Origin: Caprella mutica
Taxonomy: Eukaryota > Arthropoda > Malacostraca > Amphipoda > Caprellidae
DNA: 64,000 bases
NCBI GenBank assembly: GCA_947561585.1
Contig: CANNZV010002512.1
Coordinates: forward strand, 1 to 64,000
Reading direction: 5' to 3'
The translations under genes were made by a program, and so were the position numbers. Positions 1-14,100 of this stretch are shown in pieces. Under the pieces are notes generated by a model. The model did no database searches, was not told the DNA's origin, and saw only the letters and a list, made by a program, of their open reading frames with translations. Position 1 is the stretch's first letter, and the number at the start of each line of letters is the position of its first letter.

Positions 1-732
1 CAATGGTGCGTACGTTTGTACGTACAGTACAAACACAAAAGATGGCTGCAACACACCCAACTTTTGTTAAATAACGTTTTCGGTGATATTTTTTTTTAAT
101 TCCACATTACCGCATGCTATTATCCAATCTTTATAGTCATACGGACGAAAATTAAAAAATGACTGTTGATGAAATTGCTATTGGTCTTTTTACACCCAAA
201 ATAGTAACAAATTTTTAGTCTTGAAGAAGATGATTTATTCAAGATAATTAGATCATTAGTCAGATCGGTCGCGTTGGCCGCCATCTTAATTCTCTATTCC
301 ACGTGACCCACAGCAATTCTGTTTACTATGACGTGACCTCTTGTTTACATACATGACGTCACAGCCTACCGAGAATAAATTTGAATAATACATGTAACTG
401 GGGTACTATACTATTCTATGTACTGTGGTAATATATTATAAAAGCGAATATTTGAACAATATTTATAACATCTACGATAGGATATTAGTCACTAACACGT
501 ACCTAAACTGAACCACTGGCAGCTGAGTGACACTCAGCAGTGCGGGCACAAAGTATACGTGTGAACACTTTACTGGAAAACAGTGCTACACACTGCGTTG
601 GAGAAGCGTTAGGGCACACACCAGTGGAACACTTGTGTGCCCGTGTAAACCCCGTTTTACGTAGGGGTTTTTACGTCTGCTGCAGAATCGGAGGTCAATT
701 CACGGACTTAAAAATCTAATTTTATTAAGATG
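1..732. other. unassigned AT-rich intergenic DNA
   Basis: No reading frame, splice-bounded exon or clear repeat pair was found here. A TGACGTCA palindrome lies near 355, a motif that recurs in several other places in the window (for example near 16045, 17380, 19540, 22255 and 38930). This is likely old repeat debris. Confidence 0.4.
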
Positions 733-955
733 AGATTCATGAACAAAGTCAAATACCACCTTTCGGTGTCTAGCTCATGGATGCAGGAAAGCTACTTCAA
801 TCAACTCTTCATTTTCCTCTTCTATCCGTGAGTGAAGCGAACGGTGCTTGTGTCCCTTTTCGTTACATTCCTTGGTAAGGGACTGCACTCACTGAGTAGC
901 TTTTCTACATCCATGAGCATTGTCACCGACGGTGGTAGGTGACTTTGTTCATGAA
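733..955. repeat. short palindromic element (MITE-like hairpin)
   Basis: Two arms of about 62 bp, starting with ATTCATGAACAAAGTC at 735 and ending with the complementary GACTTTGTTCATGAAGC near 955, are inverted copies with scattered mismatches. They enclose about 95 bp. The structure can fold into one hairpin. No target duplication was identified. Confidence 0.7.
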
Positions 956-1084
956 GCAACTTTTCTTTCTGACTGCTTCTTCGAGTCCCTTGTATTTAAT
1001 TTCATTTTGACATCAGCGATAATATGACCTTTGGCTTCGAAGCAGACGTTAAAATCGTACTATAATCAATAATTTCTCCATTCT

Positions 1085-1675
1085 AGCATCATTTTCCCTA
1101 CTCATGGCCAACTTTTCCCCCATTCTACCTGTTTTCCCCATTCTACCTGTTTTCCCCCTTCTACCTGATTTCCCATTCTACTTAATTTCCTCCATTCTAT
1201 CTAATTTCCCATTCTACGTGATTTCCCCCCATTCTACCTAATTTCCCCCATTCAATCTAATTTCCCCATTATACCTAATTATCCCCAATTCTAACCTGAT
1301 TTTCTCCATTCTACCTGATTTTCCCCCATTCTACCTAATTTCCCCCATTCTACCTAGTTATCCCCATTCTAACCTGATTTTCCCCATTCTACCTAATTGA
1401 CCCCCATTCTAACTGTTTTCTCCATTATACCTGTTTTCCCCTTCTACCTGATTTTCCCATTCTACTTAATTTCCTCCATTCTACCTGATGTCTCCCATTC
1501 TACCTAATTTCCCCCCATTCTACCTAATTTCCCCCCATTCTACCTAATTTCTCCATTCTAACTATTTTCCCCCATTCTTCCTAATTTTCCCCCATTCTAC
1601 CTAATTTCCCCCATTCTACTGGATTTCCCCCATTCTACTGGATTTCCCCCATTCTATCTTATTTTCCCCCATCCT
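1085..1675. repeat. C/T-rich minisatellite, ~19-20 bp unit
   Basis: About 30 degenerate copies of a unit close to CCATTCTACCTAATTTCCC are arranged head to tail. Unit length varies by one or two bases, so no reading frame is kept. A related pyrimidine-rich word occurs in the foldback element at 61.7-62.7 kb. Confidence 0.9.
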
Positions 1676-1997
1676 GTCAGCTGTTCAATGAAAATTTTAT
1701 TTTGTGTACGATATCACCCATGTATCGACACATGACGATAAATGGGTAATAACATGTGACGATATTTGGTTTCAACATGTCGATAATTGGAGTTTTTCAT
1801 ATATAATATTTGATTCAATGTAGATTAATTTATACTAAACGAATTGCATAGTACTTTATATGGTTTAAAAGATTTAAATTTCATCTTTTAGTTGGTTTTG
1901 TCGTATATGCATTAGTAGAGAGGAGAGTTAAACAATAATAATAGTTTTGAAGGAAACCTCTTAAGTGGCCGATAAATGGGGACTTTCCCCTACCTAG

Positions 1998-2652
1998 TCT
2001 TGTGGCACAGTTATGACATGTGGTACAGTTATGTCTTGTGGCACTCTTGTGGCACAGTTATGACATGTGGTACAGTTATGTCTTGTGGCTCAGTTATGTC
2101 TTGTGGCTCAGTTATGTCTTGTGGCACAGTTATGTCTGGTGGCTCAGTTATGTGTGGTGACACAGTTATGTCTGGTGGCACAGTTATGTCTTGTGGCACA
2201 GTTATGTCTTGTGGCACAGTTATGTCTTGTGGCTCAGTTATGTGTGGTGACACAGTTATGTCTGGTGGCACAGTTATTTCTGGTGACTTAGTTATATCTG
2301 GTGGCACAGTTATGTCTTGTGGCACAGTTATATCTGGTGGCACAGTTATGTCTGGTGGCACAGTTATTTCTGGTGACTTAGTTATATCTGGTGGCACAGT
2401 TATGTCTTGTGGCACAGTTATATCTGGTGGCACAGTTATGTCTGGTGGCACAGTTATGTCTGGTGGCTTAGTTATATCTGGTGGCACAGTTATGTCTGGT
2501 GGCACAGTTATGTCTGGTGGCACAGTTATGTCTGGTGGCACAGTTATGTCTTGTGGCACATTTATATCTGGTGGCACAGTTATGTCTGGTGGCACAGTTA
2601 TGTTTGGTGGCTTAGTTATATCTGGTGGCACAGTTATGTCTTGTGGCAACAT
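1998..2652. repeat. 18 bp minisatellite (GTGGCACAGTTATGTCTT)
   Basis: Around 36 copies of an 18 bp unit. Because 18 is a multiple of three and the unit has no stop in several frames, frames of 70-230 codons run through both strands (hexapeptide repeats). Composition and perfect periodicity show these are not genes. It ends about 35 bp before the pogo/Tigger-like element at 2687. Confidence 0.95.
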
Positions 2653-2686
2653 TTATGTCATTGTTATATGAGCCATATATATATTA

Positions 2687-3464
2687 CAGGCATCCCCCGC
2701 TTTAGTTACCAAATCACGACTCAGTTTAGTTACCAAACGGTAACTAAAGCGAATAAAAGTAACAAGAAATTTATAATTGTCACTCCTTGATTTATACCTC
2801 ATTTTCTATGGGTTATAAAAATGAAAATTTATTATTAGAGTAAAACGTATATAAGCATATTATTAATAATATACAGTCTTTCATTGTTTGTGACTGTGAT
2901 GAAAAAGTTTATAGTCGTGCATTTATTAAATGTTTTAAAATCCATCCATAGCTATAACTCTCACTCAATATAGGTGAGTAATTAATAGATACTTAGATTT
3001 CTATAATTATTAACAAACAGCAATTTTATGCTCCATAAAATATTTTTAGTAGTAGGGTACTAAGTTCCATGTTATTGGTTGGTTCTACAATTTCGGACAC
3101 GTCAGAAAAAAAAATATTAAAAATATAATTATTATTTAACTTCTATTCTAAATGGTATCATGGATACCAATTGAAATAAAAGTTAAATAATGATTACTAT
3201 ATAAAGATTTTAACGTGTTCGAAAATATGGAACCGTGCGATAACACGGAACTAACCCTAGAATAGGACATGTTGAATTTCTGAACCAATTGCTTCTAATA
3301 ACCTCACATGGATTATAATTTTGATTTTTTTTTAGTTACCCTGAAATAATCACAAAAAATTATCTCCGCTTTCTATGTCTACGAACGGTTCTTATTTCTA
3401 ATCATGACTCGAAATAAGTACCACTATTGTTAAAGTGAGTTGTAATTAAAGCGAGGCTTGACTG
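2687..3464. mobile_element. pogo/Tigger-like non-autonomous element with TA target duplication
   Basis: The left end CAGGCATCCCCCGCTTTAGT and the inverted right end CAGTCAAGCCTCGCTTTAAT are flanked by TA on both sides (2685-2686 and 3465-3466). A CAGGCATRCCTCG-type end with TA duplication is characteristic of Tigger/pogo elements of the IS630-Tc1-mariner superfamily. The 778 bp interior has no coding potential. A relative sits at 44386-44699. Confidence 0.75.
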
Positions 3465-4825
3465 TATATAATTCCAAAAATTTAATCCTTGTACTAGTAC
3501 TTCAATTTTATTTGAAGTGTGTAAATACAAAATTCGAATTTAATAAGTATTTGTTTCGTTCCATGAATTTCAATTTAATCTTTGAATAAATTGACTGTGA
3601 ACTTGATTTGTTATGATTTATAACAATTCAGGAATTAATTTTTAACTGTTTTACTTATATATCAAACAATTCGAGTTTTTCTTTGACAGGAAATTATTTT
3701 CTAAAACAGTTTTTAAAATAAAATAATTGCAGATATTTAAGAATCTGGATTGATTTTAAAGGGAAGAAAATGAGGTAACGCATTATTTCATTTAACATTT
3801 ATAATAACATTTAAAATACAATATTAATAAATGAGTTAAATGCAGCTTGATATACTGTGTTAATAGAAATTACTAGGGCAAAGCAACAATTACCAGATGT
3901 GAATTTCAATGGGTTATTATTGTAAAAACATCTAAATATGAAGATTAAAATATGTTTTAATCTTTTTTTATATAATAACACATGGTAATTCGAATCTGGC
4001 ATTTGATTCTTTACCCTAGTCTGAATTCTTGAAAGATTCTATATTGATTATCACCATTGAACACATTGTTTATTTTGAACATGTTTGACTAATTTCTGGT
4101 AACTACTCCCAGCCTCAAAATTATAATCGTTAAGATCTATTAATCATATCTGTGTCTTTTATAATTATTCACATACATCATTTTAAAGTTTCGTAAAATT
4201 TAACCATAAATTATTGGAGTTTATTTTGTTTTAAATTAGCATTCGTCTGATTAATTATCGTCGTAAATAGACGATGTTTACCGTTCGAAAGCTACAGATT
4301 ATAATTTTGAGTCTGGTATTATTTGAATATTATTGATATAAATTGTTACATTTGTAATATTTTGGCAATGATATACTTTGAGTAAAGATAATTCTTTCTG
4401 CATGTTGAAATACCTATTTTAAGCATCAGTGAGGCAGGTTACAATTAACCTCATCAAGTGCATCAACTCGAGACTACATCAAAAAACATTAACAAATATA
4501 TATAGATTTTGTGATTCAACATCAACATTGGAAGTTTTTGTGTTTTTTCAAAATGTGTTTTTACAGGCACTGAATAGGAACCTAAAACCTATTGTCAACT
4601 GTTAGGTAAGGTACTTCATATTTTGTAGCATAAACTCCATGAACACAACAAGGACAAGTAACGGTACTGGCTTTCAAAAACCTTCTATTATACTTTCTAT
4701 GTAATAACATTAATAATGCAAACTCTTTTAACCAAATATCTATAGATCTTCTAAACATCAATAATATTTTGTAAAGTGCAGTTATAATATCGATAATATA
4801 TTATGATTTTTAAAATAGCATGTTC
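3465..4825. other. unassigned AT-rich DNA
   Basis: Very AT-rich, with no exon, transposon end or tandem repeat that I can support. It lies downstream of the Ly6-A stop codon. Confidence 0.4.
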
Positions 4826-4914
4826 CTAGGTAGCAATGTTCCTCGGGGTAATATTGTAGCAATATTGGTAATATTTCAACAATATTGCGGCAAGAAACAT
4901 TGTTACCTAGGTTG
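4826..4914. repeat. small palindromic element, CCTAGGTAGCAATGTT ends
   Basis: CCTAGGTAGCAATGTT at the left is mirrored by AACATTGTTACCTAGG at the right. The interior contains repeated AATATTG words. At ~89 bp it is MITE-sized. Confidence 0.6.
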
Positions 4915-5066
4915 GTGAAAAATTAGTAAGATAGGCAGTGTATTGGTTTTCTATTAATACCATTTCTCTGTACAACAACTAATATTACTTGGTTAATATG
5001 GCAATTTTCAATGGTATTATTTGGCATTAGGAGTAATGTTAGTTTGTTTGGTGACAGTTTCATTTT

Positions 5067-5189
5067 CTAGCACATCCAACCCCTGGCGGCGAAGAGGGCA
5101 AACGCCATCATGGATGAAGTCACCAGCATGTTAACTGAGAGGCCTGAAGCTGAGTTGCAGTCATCGAAATCGCAAGTACAGAAGTGAAT
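5067..5189 (-). CDS. Ly6-A exon 4 (last coding exon)
   Basis: Acceptor TGTTGCAG precedes ATTCACTTCTGTACTTGC. It encodes IHFCTCDFDDCNSASG, then a hydrophobic tail ending WMC and a TAG stop. The final C-N pair is the Ly6 signature. Phase 0 start matches the exon 3 donor. Confidence 0.9.
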   Translation of the reverse strand: MHFCTCDFDDCNSASGLSVNMLVTSSMMAFALFAARGWMC

Positions 5190-8100
5190 CTGCAACAGAA
5201 AAAAATAGACATCAAAATGATATAAAATATATACAGGTATAAATATGAAAAAGGTTGAAGGATACAGGTGCTAGGGAAGGAATTAAGATTCAATTAAGAC
5301 TTTTAAATTTTGAAGGCTGTCACCAGCAAATGCACAGTCACTCAATATATAAATGTGGGAAATACAAGCAGGAGATTTCGACATGGACGATGGGAAAACA
5401 AATTAGTGAATTTAAACAGATTTTCTAGTGACAGGACAAATTCTAGCAAGGAGAAGCTTCGAAAGGTAAATTGTAAGGTGATGATTGAAACGACTGTATA
5501 TATTGATTAGCCTGTAACTGAGCGACTATGATATAAAATTTACTGGTGTATTTATTTCCACCTAGCATAAACAAAGTCTGCCGAATGACTCTCCCCAAAA
5601 AATTAAAGTGACATGCTGCAACTGAAACCCAAACTGTAGAAATATACTCGAGAAGAGGTAAACTAAAAGAACTGAAACACGCTTGTAAAAGAAAATAGAC
5701 TGAACCAACTGGGAAACGAAACTTTCAAGGTTATATTCTTTGAAGCTTTCAGATTCATGTACCACATATGTGACTACGATCAATATATCTATCTGAATCC
5801 AAGCGTCATAGATTCACGATCATTTGGCTCCTTGCAAACTGATATCACATCAGCTAGTCAACTAGAAAATTTCCAAAAGAGTAATACAAATCTGCCGTGA
5901 ATAGCATGAATAGAAGTGATCACAAGATACCACCCTGAGGAACACCCGAAATAACAGTATAGCCTACCTACTCTAACTTTCCATCGACTGCCTCACACTG
6001 TTTATGATCCCTCAGGAAATATTCTAAGATGGAACAAACATTGCCATCCAGAATTGCAAGCTTCAAGGGTCAAATACAACGCTAAAATCGATCTGGACAA
6101 TTCTAACCTATCAATAGCCTACTAAAAAGGGAATTTTGTACAAGAACTTTGATTGTATCAAAGCCTTTGCGGAAGCAATACTGAGTAATAAGAAATATTC
6201 CAGAAGTCTATAAACATGCTCAATATAGTAGGAAAAAATGTTTCATGCCTTTTCGCAACATTATACGAGGAATAGAGATGGATCTATAATAAAAAAGGAA
6301 AGATAATAAGGTTCCTATACGAATGGAAGTGAAGTTGACGATTCTTGTTGGCAATCCGCCAACAAGAACACCCGAAACAAATCATCATATCCTGAAAACA
6401 GCTGCTAGAAGAGAAGACATAACGGTGGCAAACTTCTTGAGAAACAGTGGATATCTTCCGCGCCATTTGCCGATTTGCACAATCTCGAGAATGCGCTGCG
6501 CGTTCTTAGGATCATTGAAAATGCTCTACAATCTCGAGATTGTGCAAGGCAGGTAAAGGGTATGAAGCAGGACCAACAGTGATGGAGTAGATAATCAATT
6601 ATTTATTGGTCCATTTCATCAAATTATGATAGTTAAAGCTATACACATAATAACTTGGTAATATATTGGTAATTAAGCTTGAGTTAGTTACTTAATTAAA
6701 GAAAACTTGAAAAAAACTGGTATTTTAATTTTACCAAGATATCAAACATTCTACCAAACACGTTTGGAATTAATCCCATTTGTTTCCCTTTTGTTTTTAA
6801 TGTAAAAAATATCGTCTTTTGAATTAAATAAAAATTAAGAAAGTCTTTCATAAAATTACATATTATTACATGCGTGAATACTGAGCGCGCGTTTTTAGGA
6901 TTTTGAAGATCGTCTGGAGATTGTGCAAAATCGGTAAATTGCGCGGAACAGATACATTCCACAGGAAACTGTTTCACTGTAAGAATTGAGTTAGCTAAAA
7001 AAATACAAACTTCACAATACAACCTAATTTGACATGAAGAATGACAGATTCTATATTTTTATATTTTGCTCATTATAAAAAAAAATCCAGTTTCAACTTA
7101 GTTTTCCTCAAGAGAACGAAGGAAGAGAACGAAAAAACCGCCCCAATTAAAGTAGGTACTCATAGTTAATGGCAGCCAAGATAGTTTCATTTTTCATCAC
7201 TCTTATTATCTTTCTCAGCAGAAGTATAAGTTTAATTACTCATTGAACATTTAGTTATGATATGTACCGAATAAGATCACTATACTCAATTTAGAACAGC
7301 TTTAGAAACAGAATTCTTAAATAAACTCCACGACTGAGATATGAGTGACCTGCTGACGTATATAAGAACGTCACCTAACAATTTATATAGCTAACTCACA
7401 ATAATTGATGAACGGTAGTTGCTATTCATGTCTGGGTACAACCTAGCGATACTAGGTAGCAGTAACATAGCGATACTAGGTAGCAGTAACATAGCGATAC
7501 TAGGTAGCAGTAACATAGCGATACTAGGTAGCAGTAACATAGCGATACTAGGTAGCAGTAACATAGCGAGACTAGGTAGCAGTAACATAGCGATACTAGG
7601 TAGCAGTAACATAGCGAGACTAGGTAGCAGTAACATAGCGATACTAGGTAGCAGTAACATAGCGATACTAGGTAGCAGTAACATAGCGAGACTAGGTAGC
7701 AGTAACATAGCGATACTAGGTAGCAGTAACATAGCGATACTAGGTAGCAGTAACATAGCGATACTAGGTAGCAGTAACATAGCGATACTAGGTAGCAGTA
7801 ACATAGCGAGACTAGGTAGCAGTAACATAGCGATACTAGGTAGCAGTAACATAGCGATACTAGGTAGCAGTAACATAGCGATACTAGGTAGCAGTAACAT
7901 AGCGAGACTAGGTAGCAGTAACATAGCGATACTAGGTAGCAGTAACATAGCGAGACTAGGTAGCAGTAACATAGCGATACTAGGTAGCAGTAACATAGCG
8001 ATACTAGGTAGCAGTAACATAGCGAGACTAGGTAGCAGTAACATAGCGATACTAGGTAGCAGTAACATAGCGATACTAGGTAGCAGTAACATAGCGATAC

Positions 8101-11100
8101 TAGGTAGCAGTAACATAGCGATACTAGGTAGCAGTAACATAGCGAGACTAGGTAGCAGTAACATAGCGAGACTAGGTAGCAGTAACATAGCGATACTAGG
8201 TAGCAGTAACATAGCGAGACTAGGTAGCAGTAACATAGCGATACTAGGTAGCAGTAACATAGCGAGACTAGGTAGCAGTAACATAGCGATACTAGGTAGC
8301 AGTAACATAGCGATACTAGGTAGCAGTAACATAGCGAGACTAGGTAGCAGTAACATAGCGATACTAGGTAGCAGTAACATAGCGATACTAGGTGGCAGTA
8401 ACATAGCGAGACTAGGTAGCAGTAACATAGCGATACTAGGTAGCAGTAACATAGCGATACTAGGTAGCAGTAACATAGCGAGACTAGGTAGCAGTAACAT
8501 AGCGATACTAGGTAGCAGTAACATAGCGAGACTAGGTAGCAGTAACATAGCGATACTAGGTAGCAGTAACATAGCGAGACTAGGTAGCAGTAACATAGCG
8601 AGACTAGGTAGCAGTAACATAGCGATACTAGGTAGCAGTAACATAGCGATACTAGGTAGCAGTAACATAGCGAGACTAGGTAGCAGTAACATAGCGATAC
8701 TAGGTAGCAGTAACATAGCAAGACTAGGTAGCAGTAACATAGCAAGACTAGGTAGCAGTAACACAGCAAGACTAGGTAGCAGTAACATAGCAAGACTAGG
8801 TAGCAGTAACATAGCAAGACTAGGTAGCAGTAACATAGCAAGACTAGGTAGCAGTAACATAGCGATACTAGGTAGCAGTAACATAGCGATACTAGGTAGC
8901 AGTAACATAGCAAGACTAGGTAGCAGTAACATAGCAAGACTAGGTAGCAGTAACATAGCGATACTAGGTAGCAGTAACATAGCAAGACTAGGTAGCAGTA
9001 ACATAGCAAGACTAGGTAGCAGTAACATAGCGATACTAGGTAGCAGTAACATAGCAAGACTAGGTAGCAGTAACATAGCAAGACTAGGTAGCAGTAACAT
9101 AGCAAGACTAGGTAGCAGTAACATAGCGATACTAGGTAGCAGTAACATAGCGAGACTAGGTAGCAGTAACATAGCAAGACTAGGTAGCAGTAACACAGCA
9201 AGACTAGGTAGCAGTAACATATCAAGACTAGGTAGGAAATACACATTGTACATAGAGTATGTGCCCCCTATTAGTCAATTGAATAAATGATGATACTGCA
9301 CTATAGAGCATTGTAAGAGTTGTTCTATTTCTTCCTTTGTACGTTAAGAACTTTACTTAAAATAGAAATTATGAGACGTTTAAATGTTGTCTTGCATGCT
9401 CTAATATAGTATTAACGAAAATAATAATTGAAATTGATCATATATATTAAATATTATATATTACTTTAATATTGACTATTCACATTTATTACAGTTACTT
9501 CCTAGTAATATATGAAGATAAATACAGTTTAGCGAAGCAAGCAAAGTATCATTCATATCCGTGTGCACTAGTACACACACTACATCGTGCCAAATTTCTT
9601 CAGTGCACACATATACATTATTGTTATAAAGCTTTATATTTAGTGCATGCTAATCACTCAGTGCAATGTCTTTAATAAAGAAAGGGAGTTTGCTTGATGC
9701 ATTTCTTGTCTAAAACAATGCTCAAATCAAATGATTCAGTATTTTTAAATTATTTAACAAAATATTTAAATTCAAGACGAATTTTAGTTGACAGTCTGTA
9801 TATTTTTTACTGTACACTGTTCTAATAATGGTTCGATTCCCAATGATGTAATTTGAATTATTTAGTATTTACATCTGTAACATTTTATTTCATGATGTTC
9901 TGGTCTTCCTTTTCATTTTATTTTTCAAATATTATGTTATTTTTCATGGTTCGTTCAGCTGTTTATCTTCTTTAAGAATTGTTCTCTTCTTATATTTAGT
10001 AGTAAAAAAAAATCATAAAATATAAAAAATCAGACTCACGGTGTCAGTTGTAGAAGGGGCAGTGTCGTTGCACATGTTCCTGTTGAGTTGGTCGTTGAAA
10101 CCGCACCCACGGAAGTAGCGCAAGTTACCGGTAACTGTCGGAGAGAAAAGTAACGTAAGTAAACTACCCAGAGAGAAAATAATGGGGGACATAGAAGATT
10201 AAGAGGGGACACCCCTAAATCTTCTATGGTCCCACCATAACTTTCTCTCTGAACACGTGAGTATATAGAACTAATAAATAGTGAATTTAGAGTCCTGAGT
10301 AAGAGAACTACTCCGTATAGTGGACAAATTTTCTTCAGTCTGCCATGAATGGCCATTAGTTTTCTAAAAACTTACGGCCATTCATAGTAGACTAAAGAAA
10401 ATTTGTTCACTATACGGAGTAGTTCTCTTACTCAGGACTCTACATTCACTATAGAGGAGTTCGCTATAGAGAAGTTCACTATAGAGGAGTTCACTATAGA
10501 GGAGTTCACTATAGAGGAGTTCACTATAGAGGAGTTCACTATAGAGGAGTTCACTATAGAGGAGTTCACTATAGAGGAGTTCACTATAGAGGAGTTCACT
10601 ATAGAGGAGTTCACAATAGAGGAGTTCACTATAGAGGAGTTCACTATAGAGGAGTTCACTATAGAAGAGTTCGCTATAGAGGAGTTCACTATAGAGGAGT
10701 TCACTATAGAGGAGTTCACTATAGTGGAGTTCACTATAGAGGAGTTCACTATAGAGGAGTTCGCTATAGAGGAGTTCGCTATAGAGGAGTTCACTATAGA
10801 GGAGTTCACTATAGAGGAGTTCACTATAGAGGAGTTCACTATAGAGGAGTTCGCTATAGAGGAGTTTGCAATAGAGGAGTTCACTTTGGAGGAGTTTTAC
10901 TACTTATAATTCATCTACCTTAACAGTGTTAATATTTCTAAAAAACTAATATTGCTAAAACAAAATAAATCTTTTTCGATAATTCGGCAATTGTTAGAAT
11001 TTTATTAAGCTAATATGAGTCACAAACAATAAGATATTTTAAAGTTTGTGTTATTATTTTGAAGAAAAATTGCCTTAGAAATGAAAAAGCTTATGGATGA

Positions 11101-14100
11101 AGAAAAGCTACTCTGTGTAAAATCTGGCAATGTCAAGTGTAGAATATTGATGTTGCAATAAAATACTCAAAAATACTCATTGAATTTGTTGGGATAATAT
11201 TCTGTCTGTGGACCGGTACCTTTATCTGAAACAGAAAAAGATTATATTAGTGACAGACTGATTGAAACGATTAGTAAAATATTTTTCACAAAGATTTATA
11301 TTTGCAAGCATTTCTCCATTGTAACTGACTTGTGTAGACGAATTTTGTGCAATAGAGTGCCTTCAAACCCTGGTCATTGGAGCATGATTTGGAGTATTTT
11401 TCAGGATCCGCATCTTCTTCTGCTAGAGCACAACCTGGGTCTTCCAGTTTGCACCTCAGGCAGTCCAACCCGTAAGCTGAAAAAGAATAAAACTGATTGT
11501 ATTTATGTATACACTAATACGGTAATACCCTATAAGAACAAAACTTATTTATATAAGTAGCTAAATAAATAACACTTTGCAGTATTTATTGGCAGTGCAG
11601 TAAACTATAGGTAGTGTGGTAACCTATAGGCAATGTTATCCACTTTATATTACAATAGTATAGGGTTAAAGGCTATAGAGTATAGGCAGTGTAACATATA
11701 GGTATAGTGTATTATAACCAGTGTAGCCATACAGAGTTACGAAGGTGAATTGGAACTTTTTTCATTTATATAGAAATTTCATAATTCCAAGACAACAGAT
11801 TAAGCATTTATTTCTGTAATCGTTACAATCTATAGCACAATTATTTAATAAGATTCGATTCGATAATTTATAGATCCTTTACTGGAACCATGTGAACAAC
11901 TTTTTACTTCCTCGGTATCGAGATTCTGGATTGCTCTTCGAATGGCTGTCTTCAGAGAGTTAACATTAGGGTGTGGATTAATATCAGATTGTTCTACAAT
12001 CACTATAAATAGACAATAGTTTCGAACATTCAAAATCTGAAGAGCTACTAGGCTAAATAAACTTCGGGATGAACATTGAACAAGGGACGATTCTCCTTAT
12101 GAAAAGTCTGATCTTGTTTTGCTCCATGCGCGCGCGCTGGTCTTAAACAAGTATGACTTTGAAAACATCGTATTTTCTACGAATCCAGCGCAGCAAATAT
12201 CATACAAAATCTTCAAATACTCCTCTGCAAAAGTTATCACAGAAGCAGATATTTTTCTCTACATAACAGGGGGAACTATTGAAGTGCCAATAGACAATTT
12301 CTTGCGTGTTCGGACGATTTTCTAACTCGGAAACACTCAGTAACAAAAATGGGAACATTTCCTCCTTTATTATTGAGATGAGTGAGAAATTTTAGGCATA
12401 TCTCAATCCTGAAAGTTCTTGACTGAGCAGGTTTCGACGTCTCTAGACTACACGCTAAGGTCTTCTTTGGTTCTGCTGATTGTTATGTGGCTAACATTAC
12501 GTCTTGTGGTACGTTTTCCAGTTTCAACGACTTTTTTCAGCTCGGCCAAAAAAGTTTTGGTTCTCTTTCGATCCTGTCGAAGGCTGTGACGACTTTTTCC
12601 AACGTTATCCTCGGATTCAAATTCGCCACGACTCGATAAACCGTCGTTTTTGCGTAGCTAGTGCTCTTTATATCCGAAGGGGGGTTCCCAGATAAGTCTC
12701 ATTGGGCATATGGTTATCCGTCGCGCAATTTCTGTCATCATTAACGAAATCTTTCAAATATTATTATACTATCGTTTAGAATATGGTTTGAAGATTATCT
12801 GATTTTTTTTTTATAATCATTAGAGGAATATTTAGAACAATAAGCGAATTTATAAAATAGTTCCAATTTACCAGCGGGACCATTAAAAATAATAAAAAAT
12901 TACTATGCAGTATTTATACGGACAGTATAACCTTATCACTTAAACCATGTAAGAATATTGTAAGTGTAACAAAAGAATACTTTTTCGTATATTTATTGAG
13001 CATTTAATTCTATTTTTCTCTTTAAATGACCTAATGCATGGCAAACCTTTCGACATGAAATAAGCTGAAGAATATCCTTTATCTACGTATACAGAAGTAG
13101 GGTGTGGAAATAAACAGCCTTGACTCGTGACTGGTGGCGCCTAAAAACCTACCATGTAGAAAAGAGAGAAATGAAGAGTAGAGGAGTGAGAGAAAGAGTA
13201 GAGGAGTGAGAGTAAGAGTAGAGGGAGTGAGAGAAAGAGTAGAGGGAGTGAGAGAAAGAGTAGAGGAGTGAGAGAAAGAGTAGAGGAGTGAGAGAAAGAG
13301 TAGAGGGAGTGAGAGAAGGAGTAGAGGAAATGAGAGAAAGAGTAGAGGAGTGAGAGAAAGAGTAGAGGGAGTGAGAGAAAGAGTAGAGGGAGTGAGAGAA
13401 AGAGTAGAGGAGTGAGAGAAAGAGTAGAGGGAGTGAGAGAAAGAGTAGAGGAAGTGAGAGAAAGAGTAGAGGAGTGAGAGAAAGAGTAGATGAGTGAGAA
13501 AGAGTAGATGAGTGAGAGAAAGAGTAGATGAGTGAGAGAAAGAGTAGATGAGTGAGAGAAACATTAGAGGGGTGAGAGAAAGAGTAGAGGGAGTGAGAGA
13601 AATAGTAGAGGAGTGAGATAAAGAGTAGAGGAGTGAGAGAAAGAGTAGAGGAGTGAGAGAAAGAGTAGAGGAGTGAGATAAAGAGTAGAGGAGTGAGAGA
13701 AAGAGTAGAGGGGTGAGAGAAAGAGTAGAGGAGTGAGAGAAAGAGTAGAGGGGTGAGAGAAAGAGTAGAGGACTGAGAGAAAGAGTAGAAGGAGTGAGAG
13801 AAAGAGTACAGGGAGTGAGAGAAAGAGTAGAGGAATGAGAGAAAGAGTAGAGGAATGAGAGAAAGAGTAGAGGAGTGAGAGAAAGAGTAGAGGAGTGAGA
13901 GAAAGAGTAGAGGATTGAGAGAAAGAATAGAGGAGTGAGAGAAAGAGTAGAGAGTGTGAGAGAAAGAGTAGAGGAGTGAGAGAAAGAGTAGAGGAATGAG
14001 AGAAAGAGTAGAGGAATGAGAGAAAGAGTAGAGGAGTGAGAGAAAGAGTAGAGGAGTGAGAGAAAGAGTAGAGGAGTGAGAGAAAGAGTAGAGGAGTGAG

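Noticed and set aside
1976..2790. Open frames of 74-231 codons (for example a PPDITV-repeat protein on the minus strand)
   Set aside because: By-product of the 18 bp minisatellite; no splice signals, start context or non-repetitive domain.
5074..5187. Plus-strand frame LAAKRANAIMDEVTSML, first taken as an exon
   Set aside because: The opposite strand is Ly6-A exon 4 with the CTC-CN signature and correct phase; the plus-strand frame is its shadow.
7391..9290. Three ~600-codon open frames on both strands with octapeptide repeats
   Set aside because: They are produced by a stop-free 24 bp tandem repeat. Both strands are equally open and variation is not codon-structured.
10403..10909. Open frames on both strands with FTIEE and NSSIV pentapeptides
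   Set aside because: By-product of the 15 bp minisatellite.
12119..12695. Two plus-strand frames of 63-68 codons
   Set aside because: No family resemblance; the minus strand here carries mariner-like blocks that better explain the sequence.
13079..13564. 161-codon minus-strand frame rich in Ser/Leu/Phe
   Set aside because: It runs through the 20 bp minisatellite and ends where unit length shifts the frame.
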